64,000 nt of DNA. It comes from Oscillibacter faecalis_A (GTDB taxonomy: Bacteria > Bacillota > Clostridia > Oscillospirales > Oscillospiraceae). The position numbers and the translations under genes were made by a program. Position 1 is the first letter of the stretch. The number at the start of each line of letters is the position of its first letter. The stretch lies in assembly GCF_029218125.1 (NCBI RefSeq), contig NZ_JARFXX010000001.1:62001-126000 (forward strand). Direction: 5' to 3'. Shown piece after piece: positions 51,388 through 59,170 of the stretch. Under the pieces are notes generated by a model. It was not told where the DNA came from. It worked only from the letters and a program-made list of their open reading frames with translations, and searched no databases.

Positions 51388-51765
51388 ACAAAAACGCCTC
51401 ACCCCTGTTTTAATCAGGGGTGAGGCGTAAAGCTCCACGGTTCCACCCTGCTTGCACACAAGGCGAAAACCCGCCTTGTGTGCAAGCAGGCAAAACCCTT
51501 TCAGACTTTTGCCGGATTTCAATGGTACAGGAAACCCCTGATGGGTTTCCCGCACACACCCTTCCTTTCCGAAGGAAGTACGCACGTCAAAGCGTTCTTT
51601 CGACATCGTTGTGCCGCTCGTGTCCTCTGTAACGGGAGGTCCCGTCCCGGCCTACATATCGGCGGGCGGCTCCAAGGCGGTGACTGTTCCGGCTCCTGCT
51701 GACGCCGCTTTCAGCCCATGGCGGCATCTCTCTGAAGCTCTCCCCGGACAGCGTCCTTTTCTAAG
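51388..51765 (-). promoter_or_regulatory. Threonine T-box leader of thrS, containing dispersed element copy C
   Basis: On the minus strand the T-box sequence CAGGGTGGAACCGTGG (51435-51450) is followed by a perfect terminator (CGCCTCACCCCTG paired with CAGGGGTGAGGCG, 51395-51427, then TTTTTG). Upstream lie AGAGAG and GGCTGAAAG, typical of stem I, and the specifier candidate ACC at 51679-51681 in AGTCACCGCC, which matches threonine. The part between stem I and the antiterminator is occupied by element copy C (51450-51607), which makes the leader longer than usual. Confidence 0.88.
51450..51607 (-). repeat. Dispersed structured element, copy C (about 158 bp), inside the thrS T-box leader
   Basis: On the minus strand it begins GATGTCGAAAG. 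Its 57-nt core (51514-51570) matches copy D without gaps and with about nine mismatches. The hairpins GGCAAAA/TTTTGCC and GCTTGCACACAAGGCG/CGCCTTGTGTGCAAGC follow. The hairpin in the core, GGAAACCC/GGGTTTCC, is perfect here and one mismatch short in copies A and D, which is consistent with a folded RNA. The 3' end directly joins the AGGGTGGAACC T-box motif. Confidence 0.8.
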
Positions 51766-51873
51766 CCTTTTTCAGAATGGAAACAATATAGCACTTGCCT
51801 CCGCCGTTGTCAAGGGGGCGCCCCGGCGATTTTCACAGGAAATTTTCGGCAGACGCGGAAATTTCCGCCGCTT

Positions 51874-52503
51874 TTATTCATGGGGCTTGGGCAGGTTCCA
51901 GCGGTAGTGGGCCGACAGGCACCGGATGGCAAACACCGCCGCCGCGCCGGTCAGCATGGCCGCCACCTCTCCCGCCGGGTGCCACAGCACGCCGCAGATC
52001 ACCGCCCCGATCAGCGAGGCGCAGGCATAAATATGCTTGACAAAAATGTACGGCGTCTCCCCGGCCATCACATCCCGCAGCAGTCCGCCGCCCACGCCGG
52101 TAACCACGCCCACAAACACCAGCAGGTACAAGGAGGGCTCAGCTACACAGCCCCACACCACCCGGACGCCCATGACCGTGAAAATTCCAAGGCCCGCGCT
52201 GTCCATCCACAGCATGAACAGGTCATAGCGCCGCTGGTTCCCCATCAGTCCGTGCCGCACACCGGAGAGGAACAAAATCAGGGAAGTCACCACCGCCACC
52301 GCCGAGGCCATTGGATTTTGAAATGCGGCAGGCGGCGTATTTCCCAGCAGCACATCCCGCACCATTCCTCCGCCGCAGGCCGTGGTCAGGCCCAGAATGC
52401 ACACGCCGAAAATGTCCATTCCCTTGCGGATACCCAAAATGGCGCCGGAGGCGGCAAAGGCCACTGTGCCGATCATCTCAAAAATAAAGAGAAAGCGCTC
52501 CAT
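51874..52503 (-). CDS. UPF0126/TRIC-like membrane protein
   Basis: The 209-residue protein has about seven hydrophobic segments in two homologous halves, each with a GGG motif: TTACGGGMVRDVLLG near residue 40 and TGVGGGLLRDVMAGETP near residue 125. Proteins of this family form trimeric cation channels related to TRIC; glycine or other roles have also been proposed. The ATG at 52503 lies 4 nt after the LysR stop, so it is co-transcribed with that gene. No physiological partner is evident. Confidence 0.88.
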   Translation of the reverse strand: MERFLFIFEMIGTVAFAASGAILGIRKGMDIFGVCILGLTTACGGGMVRDVLLGNTPPAAFQNPMASAVAVVTSLILFLSGVRHGLMGNQRRYDLFMLWMDSAGLGIFTVMGVRVVWGCVAEPSLYLLVFVGVVTGVGGGLLRDVMAGETPYIFVKHIYACASLIGAVICGVLWHPAGEVAAMLTGAAAVFAIRCLSAHYRWNLPKPHE

Positions 52504-52507
52504 TCCT

Positions 52508-53392
52508 TTATCCGCCTCTCCGCACCATTTCCATAAAGGCCGCGGCCGCCGCCGTGGGATGCACCTCCCGCAGCGTGCACATATCCACGCTGCGCTCAGG
52601 AATGTCAAAGTCTGTTTTCAGCAGGCGGATGCCGCCGCTTTCCAGCTCCTTATGTACGAACTCCAGCGTAACGCCCGCTACGCCGAGGCCGATCTCCGCC
52701 AGCGTCACCAAAAGCTGCCGGGAAGAAAGCTCGATTTCTGGTGTCAGCGTCACGCCGGCCTTCAGGAATTCCTGCTCCAAAAATACCCGGGAGCTGGCCT
52801 TGCGCTCTAAAAGAATCAGCGGAAAGGCCGCGATCTCCTGCCGGGTATAGATGCGGTCAAGGTCGCAGTCATAATTTTTGCCCGCCACAAATACGGAATG
52901 GGTGGCAAAGCAGGGCCATGTCTCCAGCGCCTCGTCCTTTGGCGAGGAGGCAAACGCGATGTCCACCGCGCCAGAGCGGAGCATACTGAGCACCTTGGCG
53001 CTGCGGCCGGAGATGATTCGCAGCCGGATGCCGGGGTGCTGGCGGTGAAAGCTCTCCAGATACGGCGTAAGGAATTGGCCCGTCACCGTGTCGCTGGCGC
53101 CGATGGTCAGCGTACCCAGCAAAAGCTGCTGGGCCTGAGAGAGCTTGTCCTCACCCGTGGCCAGCAGGCCCAGCGCGTTGCGGACATATTGGTAGAGCAT
53201 CCGGCCCTCTCCCGTCAGCGTCACACCCCGGGGGGACCGGGCGAACAGCCGCGCCTGCAAAGCCGTTTCCAGCTGCTTGACGGACTGGCTCACCGCCGAC
53301 TGCGAAATATACAGGTTTTTCGCCGCCGCCGAGATATTGCCCGTTTCCGCCACTTCCTTGAATACCCGGTATAGTTCCAGCTTGACTGCCAT
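52508..53392 (-). CDS. LysR family transcriptional regulator
   Basis: The 294-residue protein has an N-terminal winged helix (NISAAAKNLYISQSAVSQSV near residue 18) and a periplasmic-binding-protein-like effector domain from about residue 90 (LTIGASDTVTGQFLTPYL). It may control its own operon with the UPF0126 gene. A near-consensus promoter (53436-53464) and a perfect inverted repeat at the predicted transcription start (53414-53435) support autoregulation. The effector is unknown. Confidence 0.92.
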   Translation of the reverse strand: MAVKLELYRVFKEVAETGNISAAAKNLYISQSAVSQSVKQLETALQARLFARSPRGVTLTGEGRMLYQYVRNALGLLATGEDKLSQAQQLLLGTLTIGASDTVTGQFLTPYLESFHRQHPGIRLRIISGRSAKVLSMLRSGAVDIAFASSPKDEALETWPCFATHSVFVAGKNYDCDLDRIYTRQEIAAFPLILLERKASSRVFLEQEFLKAGVTLTPEIELSSRQLLVTLAEIGLGVAGVTLEFVHKELESGGIRLLKTDFDIPERSVDMCTLREVHPTAAAAAFMEMVRRGG

Positions 53393-53413
53393 AGTGTTTC
53401 CTCCATCATCAGC

Positions 53414-53435
53414 GCTTCTGATTGCTATCAGAAGC
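53414..53435 (-). promoter_or_regulatory. Candidate LysR operator (22-bp inverted repeat)
   Basis: GCTTCTGAT and ATCAGAAGC are perfect 9-bp arms separated by TGCT. The site begins 1 nt downstream of the -10 box and covers the predicted start point, a position expected for negative autoregulation. Confidence 0.5.
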
Positions 53436-53464
53436 ATTATAAGCAGTTATCCAAAAAATTGCAA
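53436..53464 (-). promoter_or_regulatory. Promoter of the LysR-UPF0126 operon
   Basis: On the minus strand TTGCAA (53459-53464), a 17-nt spacer and TATAAT (53436-53441). Confidence 0.65.
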
Positions 53465-53595
53465 CCGGAAGGCGGCGATTTTTTCGCTTTTCCGACTGCA
53501 CTCCCGCCGCCGTTTCCGATGGAAAGCCGTTGCAAAACGCTGGGGATTGCGCTACAATAAGCTGAATCATTTTTACACCGTTTTCAGGAGGTCCT

Positions 53596-54369
53596 ATGCT
53601 GTATTCCGTTCTGGCGGTGGGCGATGTGGTGGGCGAGTCCGGCCTCGCACACTTAGAGCGCCATCTCCGCCCCCTGCAAAAGCTGAAAAACATTTCCTTC
53701 ACCGTTGTAAACGGTGAAAACATCTCCGCCACGGGCCTGACCCGCAAGCAGGCGCTGCGGGTCTATGACGCCGGGGCCGATGCCGTAACGCTGGGGAACC
53801 ATACCTTCGGCAAAATGGAAATCTGTCCGCTGCTGGACGAGGCCCACTGGCTCCTGCGCCCCGCTAACCTCTCCGCCCGCGCACCGGGACACGGCTGTGA
53901 GATTTTTGACTGCAACGGCGTGCGGATTCGCGTAATGAGCCTCATCGGCCGCTGCGGCCTGCAATGGAACGCCGAAAACCCCTTCACGCTGGCGGACCGG
54001 CTGCTGAAATCCGGGGACGCGGACTTCACACTGGTGGATTTCCACGCGGAGGCCACCAGCGAAAAGCTGGCGCTGGGCTATTATCTCGATGGCCGCGTCA
54101 GCGCCCTGTGGGGCACCCACACCCATGTCCCCACCGCCGATGAGCAGATCTATCCCAAGGGCACCGGCTATATCACCGACCTTGGCATGACCGGTCCTAT
54201 CCGCTCCGTGCTGGGCGTGGAGCCGGAGCAGTCCGTAGAGTCGTTTTTAGGCGGCCTGCCGGGGCGCTACCGCAACCCCAACGGTCCCTGCAAGCTGCAG
54301 GGCGCCGTGTTCACGCTGGACAGCGCCACAGGGCTCTGCACCGCCGTGGAGCGGGTGGACATCCGGTAA
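53596..54369 (+). CDS. YmdB family metallophosphoesterase
   Basis: YmdB hydrolyses 2',3'-cyclic nucleotides and affects the sporulation/biofilm choice in Bacillus. The 257-residue protein has the metal sites AVGDVVGESG near residue 7, VNGENIS near residue 38, TLGNHTFGK near residue 65 and the late GTHTHVPTADEQI near residue 175, all typical of this TIGR00282-type family. AGGAGG precedes the ATG. It is usually found beside rny, but here the two are 17 kb apart. A NUDIX gene follows after 12 nt and begins a tightly spaced plus-strand operon. Confidence 0.93.
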   Translation: MLYSVLAVGDVVGESGLAHLERHLRPLQKLKNISFTVVNGENISATGLTRKQALRVYDAGADAVTLGNHTFGKMEICPLLDEAHWLLRPANLSARAPGHGCEIFDCNGVRIRVMSLIGRCGLQWNAENPFTLADRLLKSGDADFTLVDFHAEATSEKLALGYYLDGRVSALWGTHTHVPTADEQIYPKGTGYITDLGMTGPIRSVLGVEPEQSVESFLGGLPGRYRNPNGPCKLQGAVFTLDSATGLCTAVERVDIR

Positions 54370-54381
54370 GGGGGCCGTTGT

Positions 54382-54861
54382 ATGACAAGACCTGAGCATT
54401 ACCGTTTCTATTCCGCTGTATTTCCCATTTTGCTGCGGGAGGGGGCCAACGGGCAGGAGGTGCTGCTGCACCTGCGGCAGAACACCGGCTATATGGACGG
54501 CTGCTGGGACTTTGCCGGCAGCGGCCATGTAGATGAAAACGAAACGGCCCGTCAGGCCGTGGCCCGGGAGTGTCAGGAGGAGCTTGGCATCACGGTGGAG
54601 CCTGCCGATGCGGAATTTATCCACCTGTGCCACCGGGTTGCCGGGGGCGACGGCCGCACCTATTACGATTTGTGCTTCCGAATCCGGCGCTACAGCGGCG
54701 AGCCCGCCGTGATGGAGCCGGAGAAAAACGCTGGGCTCCACTGGTTCCCCACGGACGCCCTGCCGGAGAATATCAGCTCGGCGGTGGAGGCCATGCTGCT
54801 CCCCTGTCTGCGGGGCCAGCCTTACAGTGAGGTCATTCATGATGTGCCGGTCACGCCTTGA
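54382..54861 (+). CDS. NUDIX hydrolase
   Basis: The 159-residue protein has a complete Nudix box, GHVDENETARQAVARECQEELGI without gaps from about residue 50, with the REXXEE glutamates that bind the catalytic metal. NUDIX enzymes cleave nucleoside diphosphate derivatives; the substrate cannot be predicted here. GGGGGCC lies upstream of the ATG, 12 nt after the YmdB stop. It belongs to the run of plus-strand genes from YmdB to asparaginase. Confidence 0.9.
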   Translation: MTRPEHYRFYSAVFPILLREGANGQEVLLHLRQNTGYMDGCWDFAGSGHVDENETARQAVARECQEELGITVEPADAEFIHLCHRVAGGDGRTYYDLCFRIRRYSGEPAVMEPEKNAGLHWFPTDALPENISSAVEAMLLPCLRGQPYSEVIHDVPVTP

Positions 54862-54903
54862 CCGCTATTCAAAATATAGAAACAGAAAAAGAGGAAAGCT
54901 ACC

Positions 54904-55395
54904 ATGTCTATTCAAAAGGTACGAGAGTATTTCAAGGGCTTCGGCATCGAAGACCGCATCCGGGAATTCGACATCTCCTCCGCCACGGTGGAGCTGGCGG
55001 CGATCGCTGTCGGCGTGGAGGGTGCCCGTATTGCCAAATCCATGAGCTTCAAAATCGGCGAGGAGCCCATCATCATCGTCATGGCCGGAGATGCCAAGGT
55101 GGACAACAGCCGCTACAAGGCCCAGTTCCACACCAAGGCCAAAATGCTGACCTTTGACGAGGCCCATACCATGATCGGCCACGATCCCGGCGGCGTGTGC
55201 TCCTTTGCCCTGCCGGACAATGTGAAAACGTATTTAGACATCTCCTTGAAGCGGTTCGATACCGTGTTCCCCGCCGCCGGCAGCAGCAACAGCGCCATTG
55301 AGCTGACCTGTGACGAGCTGGAAAAATATTCCTCCAACTTTATGGGCTGGATTGACGTTACAAAGGGTTGGCGTCCCGAGGAAAAGGAGAACTGA
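54904..55395 (+). CDS. YbaK/EbsC family aminoacyl-tRNA deacylase
   Basis: YbaK/ProX-type proteins hydrolyse mischarged aminoacyl-tRNAs such as Cys- or Ala-tRNA-Pro. The 163-residue protein has the family core: an AKSMSFKIGEEPIIIVMAG segment near residue 40 with the conserved lysine, AHTMIGHDPGGVCSFAL near residue 86, and CDELEKY near the end. It is a free-standing editing domain, not fused to ProRS. GAGGAAAG precedes the ATG. Confidence 0.9.
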   Translation: MSIQKVREYFKGFGIEDRIREFDISSATVELAAIAVGVEGARIAKSMSFKIGEEPIIIVMAGDAKVDNSRYKAQFHTKAKMLTFDEAHTMIGHDPGGVCSFALPDNVKTYLDISLKRFDTVFPAAGSSNSAIELTCDELEKYSSNFMGWIDVTKGWRPEEKEN

Positions 55396-55407
55396 CAGGG
55401 AGGGGCC

Positions 55408-56508
55408 ATGCTGAAATTCATTCACGCGGCGGACTTTCATCTTGACAGCGCCTTTGCCGCGCTGACGCCCCAGCAGGCCGCCGCCCGCCGCCGGGAAAGC
55501 CGTGACCTGCCGGTGCGTCTTGCCAACTACGTCAACCAGAACGGCATTGAGCTGGTGCTGCTTGCCGGTGACCTTTTTGACAGCGCCGACGCCTATCGGG
55601 ACACGGCGGAAAGTCTGTCCGCCGCGCTGGGGCAGATGGCCGCGCAGGTCTATATCGCCCCCGGCAACCATGACTGGTACGGCCCCGGCAGTCCCTATCT
55701 GACTGTGGAGTGGCCGGACAACGTGCATATTTTCACGCAGTCCCGTATCGAGGCGCTGGAATGGCCTGAAAAAAATCTGGTGCTCCACGGCGCGGCCTTC
55801 ACCGCCCCGGAGCAGGCCGAGGGCTTTCTCACCGGCTTCATCGCCCCGGCGGATGGGCGGCTCCACATCGGTCTGCTCCACGGGGAGCTGGCCCCCTCCG
55901 AGACCCGGTACGATCCCCTCCGCCGGGAGGAAATTGCCGAAAGCGGCCTTGCCTATCTGGCGCTGGGTCACATCCATAAGCGGACGGAAGCGCTGACGCT
56001 GGGCCGCACCATCTGCGCGTGGCCGGGGTGTCCCGAGGGCCGTGGCTTTGACGAGCTGGGGGAAAAGGGCTTTTATGCCGGCGTTTTAGAGGACAGCGGT
56101 GCCGTTTCCCTGACGTTTGTCCCCTTTGCCGGGCGGAAATATGAAATTTTAGAGGTCAATGTCACCGGTCAAGACCCCCGGGCCGCCATCGAGGCCGCTC
56201 TGCCCTTTGACACGAGCCGGGACTTGTACCGCATCATCCTCACCGGTGAGACCGGGGCGGGCGGCGTCCATCCCTCCGCCTTACAGGAGGCGCTGGCTGG
56301 CCGCTTCTATACACTGGAAATCCGGGACAGGACCCATCTTGCGGAGGATCTATGGGCCAGAGCGGAGGAGGATTCTCTCCGTGGCCTGTTCCTCAAGGAC
56401 TTGAAGGCCCGGCTGGACGCCGCCGAAACCGACGAGGTTCGGCAGCAGATCACTATGGCTGCCCGGTTCGGCCTTGCGGCGCTGGATCATCGGGACCTTG
56501 ATTCGTAA
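55408..56508 (+). CDS. SbcD/YhaO-like DNA repair exonuclease (metallophosphoesterase)
   Basis: The 366-residue protein has the calcineurin-like phosphoesterase motifs: HAADFHLDS near residue 6, LLAGDLFDSADAY near residue 52, APGNHDWYG near residue 83, LLHGE near residue 160 and LGHIHK near residue 188. SbcD and YhaO normally work with a large SMC-like ATPase (SbcC or YhaN), but the next gene is an asparaginase, so the partner is elsewhere or absent. GGAGGGG precedes the ATG, 12 nt after the YbaK stop. Confidence 0.87.
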   Translation: MLKFIHAADFHLDSAFAALTPQQAAARRRESRDLPVRLANYVNQNGIELVLLAGDLFDSADAYRDTAESLSAALGQMAAQVYIAPGNHDWYGPGSPYLTVEWPDNVHIFTQSRIEALEWPEKNLVLHGAAFTAPEQAEGFLTGFIAPADGRLHIGLLHGELAPSETRYDPLRREEIAESGLAYLALGHIHKRTEALTLGRTICAWPGCPEGRGFDELGEKGFYAGVLEDSGAVSLTFVPFAGRKYEILEVNVTGQDPRAAIEAALPFDTSRDLYRIILTGETGAGGVHPSALQEALAGRFYTLEIRDRTHLAEDLWARAEEDSLRGLFLKDLKARLDAAETDEVRQQITMAARFGLAALDHRDLDS

Positions 56509-56517
56509 GGAGCACTC

Positions 56518-57510
56518 ATGAAGAACATCTTACTCATCGGCACCGGCGGCACCATCGCCTCCGATGTGACGGAGGACGGTTTGGCCCCGGAGCTGACCAC
56601 AGAGCAGCTTTTGAGCCATCTCCCCGCCATCTCCGGCATCTGCAATGTGGACTGCGTACAGCTTTTGAATTTGGACAGCACGAATATGCGCCCGGAGCAC
56701 TGGCTGAAAATGGTCCGCTGTATCCGGGAAAGCTATGACCGCTACGATGGCTTTGTCATCACCCACGGTACGGACACCATGGCCTACACGGCGGCGGCAC
56801 TGAGCTATCTCATTCAGGGCAGTCCCAAGCCCATCATCCTCACTGGCGCGCAGAAGCCCATCGGCTTTGATTCCACGGATTCCAAAATCAACCTGGCAGA
56901 TGCCTTCCGCTGCGCCGCGTCCGACCTTCCCGGCGTGTCCATCGTGTTCAACAGCCACGTTATTTTAGGCACCCGTGCCCGCAAGACCCGCTCCAAGAGC
57001 TTTCAGGCCTTTTCCAGCATCAACTATCCCGATTTGGGCGTTCTGCGGGACGGTGTGCTTCTGCGTTATATCCGGCAGGACTGCCATGCCGCCCCGGTAT
57101 TTTTCGACACGCTGGATTCCAAGGTAGCGCTTTTGAAGCTGACGCCGGGGCAGGACCGCGCCGCCGCCGACTTTCTGCTGGAGCGAAATGACGCGCTTAT
57201 CATTGAGAGCTTCGGCGTGGGCGGCCTGCCGGAGCAGGGCGGCTTTTTTGACTGCCTGCGGGACTGGATGTCTAAAGGGCGGCTCATCGTCCTCACAACG
57301 CAGGTCCCCAGCGAGGGCAGCGACGTCGGCGTCTACCATGTGGGCCACAGCCTGAAAACCGATCTGAAGGTGCTGGAGGCTTACGATATGACCACAGAGG
57401 CCGTGGTGGCCAAGCTCATGTGGATTTTGGGCCAAACGCATGACCGCGCCGAGGCGGAGCGCCTTTTTTACACCCCGGTGGCAAAGGACATCCTGTTCCC
57501 CACCGGGTAA
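56518..57510 (+). CDS. ansA: L-asparaginase (type I)
   Basis: The enzyme hydrolyses asparagine to aspartate and ammonia. The 330-residue cytoplasmic protein has the first catalytic threonine in IGTGGTIASD near residue 9 and the second in ITHGTDTMAYTA near residue 82, with the lysine in GAQKP near residue 108. There is no signal peptide, consistent with type I. AAGGAG lies 6 nt before the ATG. It ends the plus-strand operon, followed by a bidirectional terminator. Confidence 0.94.
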   Translation: MKNILLIGTGGTIASDVTEDGLAPELTTEQLLSHLPAISGICNVDCVQLLNLDSTNMRPEHWLKMVRCIRESYDRYDGFVITHGTDTMAYTAAALSYLIQGSPKPIILTGAQKPIGFDSTDSKINLADAFRCAASDLPGVSIVFNSHVILGTRARKTRSKSFQAFSSINYPDLGVLRDGVLLRYIRQDCHAAPVFFDTLDSKVALLKLTPGQDRAAADFLLERNDALIIESFGVGGLPEQGGFFDCLRDWMSKGRLIVLTTQVPSEGSDVGVYHVGHSLKTDLKVLEAYDMTTEAVVAKLMWILGQTHDRAEAERLFYTPVAKDILFPTG

Positions 57511-57557
57511 GCACCGGGCCGGGTATATCGTTTCCCAATTTTCTATACGAAGAATCG

Positions 57558-57597
57558 AACCAGCGGCGGAGACCATAATGGTCTCCGCCGCTGGTTT
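57558..57597. terminator. Bidirectional terminator after the asparaginase gene
   Basis: AACCAGCGGCGGAGACC pairs with GGTCTCCGCCGCTGGTT and is followed by TATTT. It lies between convergent genes. Confidence 0.85.
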
Positions 57598-57632
57598 ATT
57601 TAATCAAATTATCCTCGAAAGCTGTTTTATTT

Positions 57633-59036
57633 TTATACCAGCTTTTCAAAGTAGAAGAATGTCTCGTCCTCGCCGCTGCGGCGCATACAGGCCGAGAGCA
57701 TCTTGTAGGACGCCTCATTCTCCCGGTAGCACTTGGCTACTACCCGATTGAGGTTCACCTGATACAGTCCCCATTCCGCTGCAGCCCGGAACGCCTCCGT
57801 GCCATAGCCGTTTCCGGCATAAGCCTTATCAATACGGCAGCCCAGCTCCGCGCCGCCCCGGTAATCGAAATTGTAGAGCACCGCCTCGCCGATGAGCTTC
57901 CCTTCCAGCCGGACCGCAAAATTCACCGCCAGCCGGCGGGCAAAATCCCGGCGGGCCACCTCGTAAAAGCTGCGGTCTGTCATGGGCTCCGTCAGTCCGC
58001 CCACATCGTCATAGCCCCACCAGCGGTTGCGCTCCCCGTCCAGCACCAGCGCATTGTAGGCGGGAATATCCGCCTCCGTCAGCGCCGAAAGGGTCAGCCG
58101 CTCCGTTTTCAACTCGGGAATTTCCTTGACATGGTGCAGCAGCTCGTTCTGCGGCAGGAAATGGTACTTAGTCGCCAGCTTGCAGGGACCGTATTGCAGC
58201 TTGGAGGTCCGCAGGCCCCGGTCCCCGGCATCATCCTCCCGGTTCACATAGGTACACCCATCTCCGAACGCCTCCACCTCCGCCTGTACCATGGCGGGGT
58301 AGATGCCGGTATAGGAATACAGCGCCTTTTCAATGTGGATAATAAGAGTCTCCCCGCACTTTTCACACAGGGACAGGGCAATGAGCCGGTCCCCGTCAAA
58401 CATACCGCCCCGCAGCAGCCACGGCTTGTCCGGCATGGCCAGCATTTTCTGAGACAGCTTCAGCTCCCCCAGTGCGCCGCTGCTGGTATCGGGAAATTCC
58501 GCGGCAAAATCCACCCAGAACCGTTCAATGGCCGCTGCGTCCCCCTTGGCGCTGATGGGGCGGAAATACGCCTCCGGCCATTGGGTGCGGAATTTTTTGA
58601 TGTGGTTCCGCTGGCCGGAATACCGCCGCCCCGCAAAAAGCTGCAAATCCTCTTTGTAGTAGAGGTAGTCCCGCCATGTGCGGATATTGCTGACGCGGAC
58701 ATAGGGGTACCGGGCCAACAGCACCGGGGCCTTGCACTCCGGCACGATGGATATCTCCGGCTGGATGCCGTTTTCAAGACAGTAGCCCTCAATGGCTGTC
58801 AGGGCGGCGTCCTCATCTCCCTCCGGTCCGGCCACCGGGTAATCAAAGGACACCCGGCCCTGACTTTCACAGCGGATAATGAGGCAGCCTGCCGCCTCCG
58901 TCCACGCATAGTTCAGTGTTTTTCGCCACATGAGCTTCACACCGGCGGAATACTCGCACAACTGGAAGCCGCAGCTTTCATAATAGCGCCGCAGCGTTGC
59001 CGCTTCACGCATAGTAATGGGTTTGAATGTCAGCAT
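57633..59036 (-). CDS. Two-domain acyltransferase: DUF2156 (phosphatidylglycerol lysyltransferase C-terminal-like) fused to GNAT
   Basis: The 467-residue protein has two parts. Residues about 1-300 resemble DUF2156 proteins, themselves a double GNAT-like fold, with YLYYKEDLQLFAGRRYSGQR near residue 126 and YVNREDDAGDRGLRTSKLQY near residue 258. Residues about 310-467 form a separate GNAT N-acetyltransferase domain with TERLTLSALTEAD and the acetyl-CoA loop GNGYGTEAFRAAAEW. The start at 59036 has CGAGG upstream. The substrates are unknown; a small-molecule or peptide aminoacyl/acetyl transfer is possible. Confidence 0.82.
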   Translation of the reverse strand: MLTFKPITMREAATLRRYYESCGFQLCEYSAGVKLMWRKTLNYAWTEAAGCLIIRCESQGRVSFDYPVAGPEGDEDAALTAIEGYCLENGIQPEISIVPECKAPVLLARYPYVRVSNIRTWRDYLYYKEDLQLFAGRRYSGQRNHIKKFRTQWPEAYFRPISAKGDAAAIERFWVDFAAEFPDTSSGALGELKLSQKMLAMPDKPWLLRGGMFDGDRLIALSLCEKCGETLIIHIEKALYSYTGIYPAMVQAEVEAFGDGCTYVNREDDAGDRGLRTSKLQYGPCKLATKYHFLPQNELLHHVKEIPELKTERLTLSALTEADIPAYNALVLDGERNRWWGYDDVGGLTEPMTDRSFYEVARRDFARRLAVNFAVRLEGKLIGEAVLYNFDYRGGAELGCRIDKAYAGNGYGTEAFRAAAEWGLYQVNLNRVVAKCYRENEASYKMLSACMRRSGEDETFFYFEKLV

Positions 59037-59135
59037 AAATCCTCGTTTCAATCGTTTTTCTTCAGAATACACCTGCAGCGCCCCATCTGCACAATGGCAT
59101 TTGCAACACTCGGAGCCTTTCGGTTCAGATGAAAG

Positions 59136-59157
59136 CTCCCCCGGCAAGCCGGGGGAG
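59136..59157 (-). terminator. Hairpin downstream of mreB
   Basis: CTCCCCCGGC pairs with GCCGGGGGAG; the T run on the minus strand is short. Confidence 0.6.
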
Positions 59158-59170
59158 TTATATGCTGTTA

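Noticed and set aside
51344..51391. N-terminal extension of ThrS
   Set aside because: It would start within the T-box terminator hairpin region; AAGGAG before 51343 decides the start.
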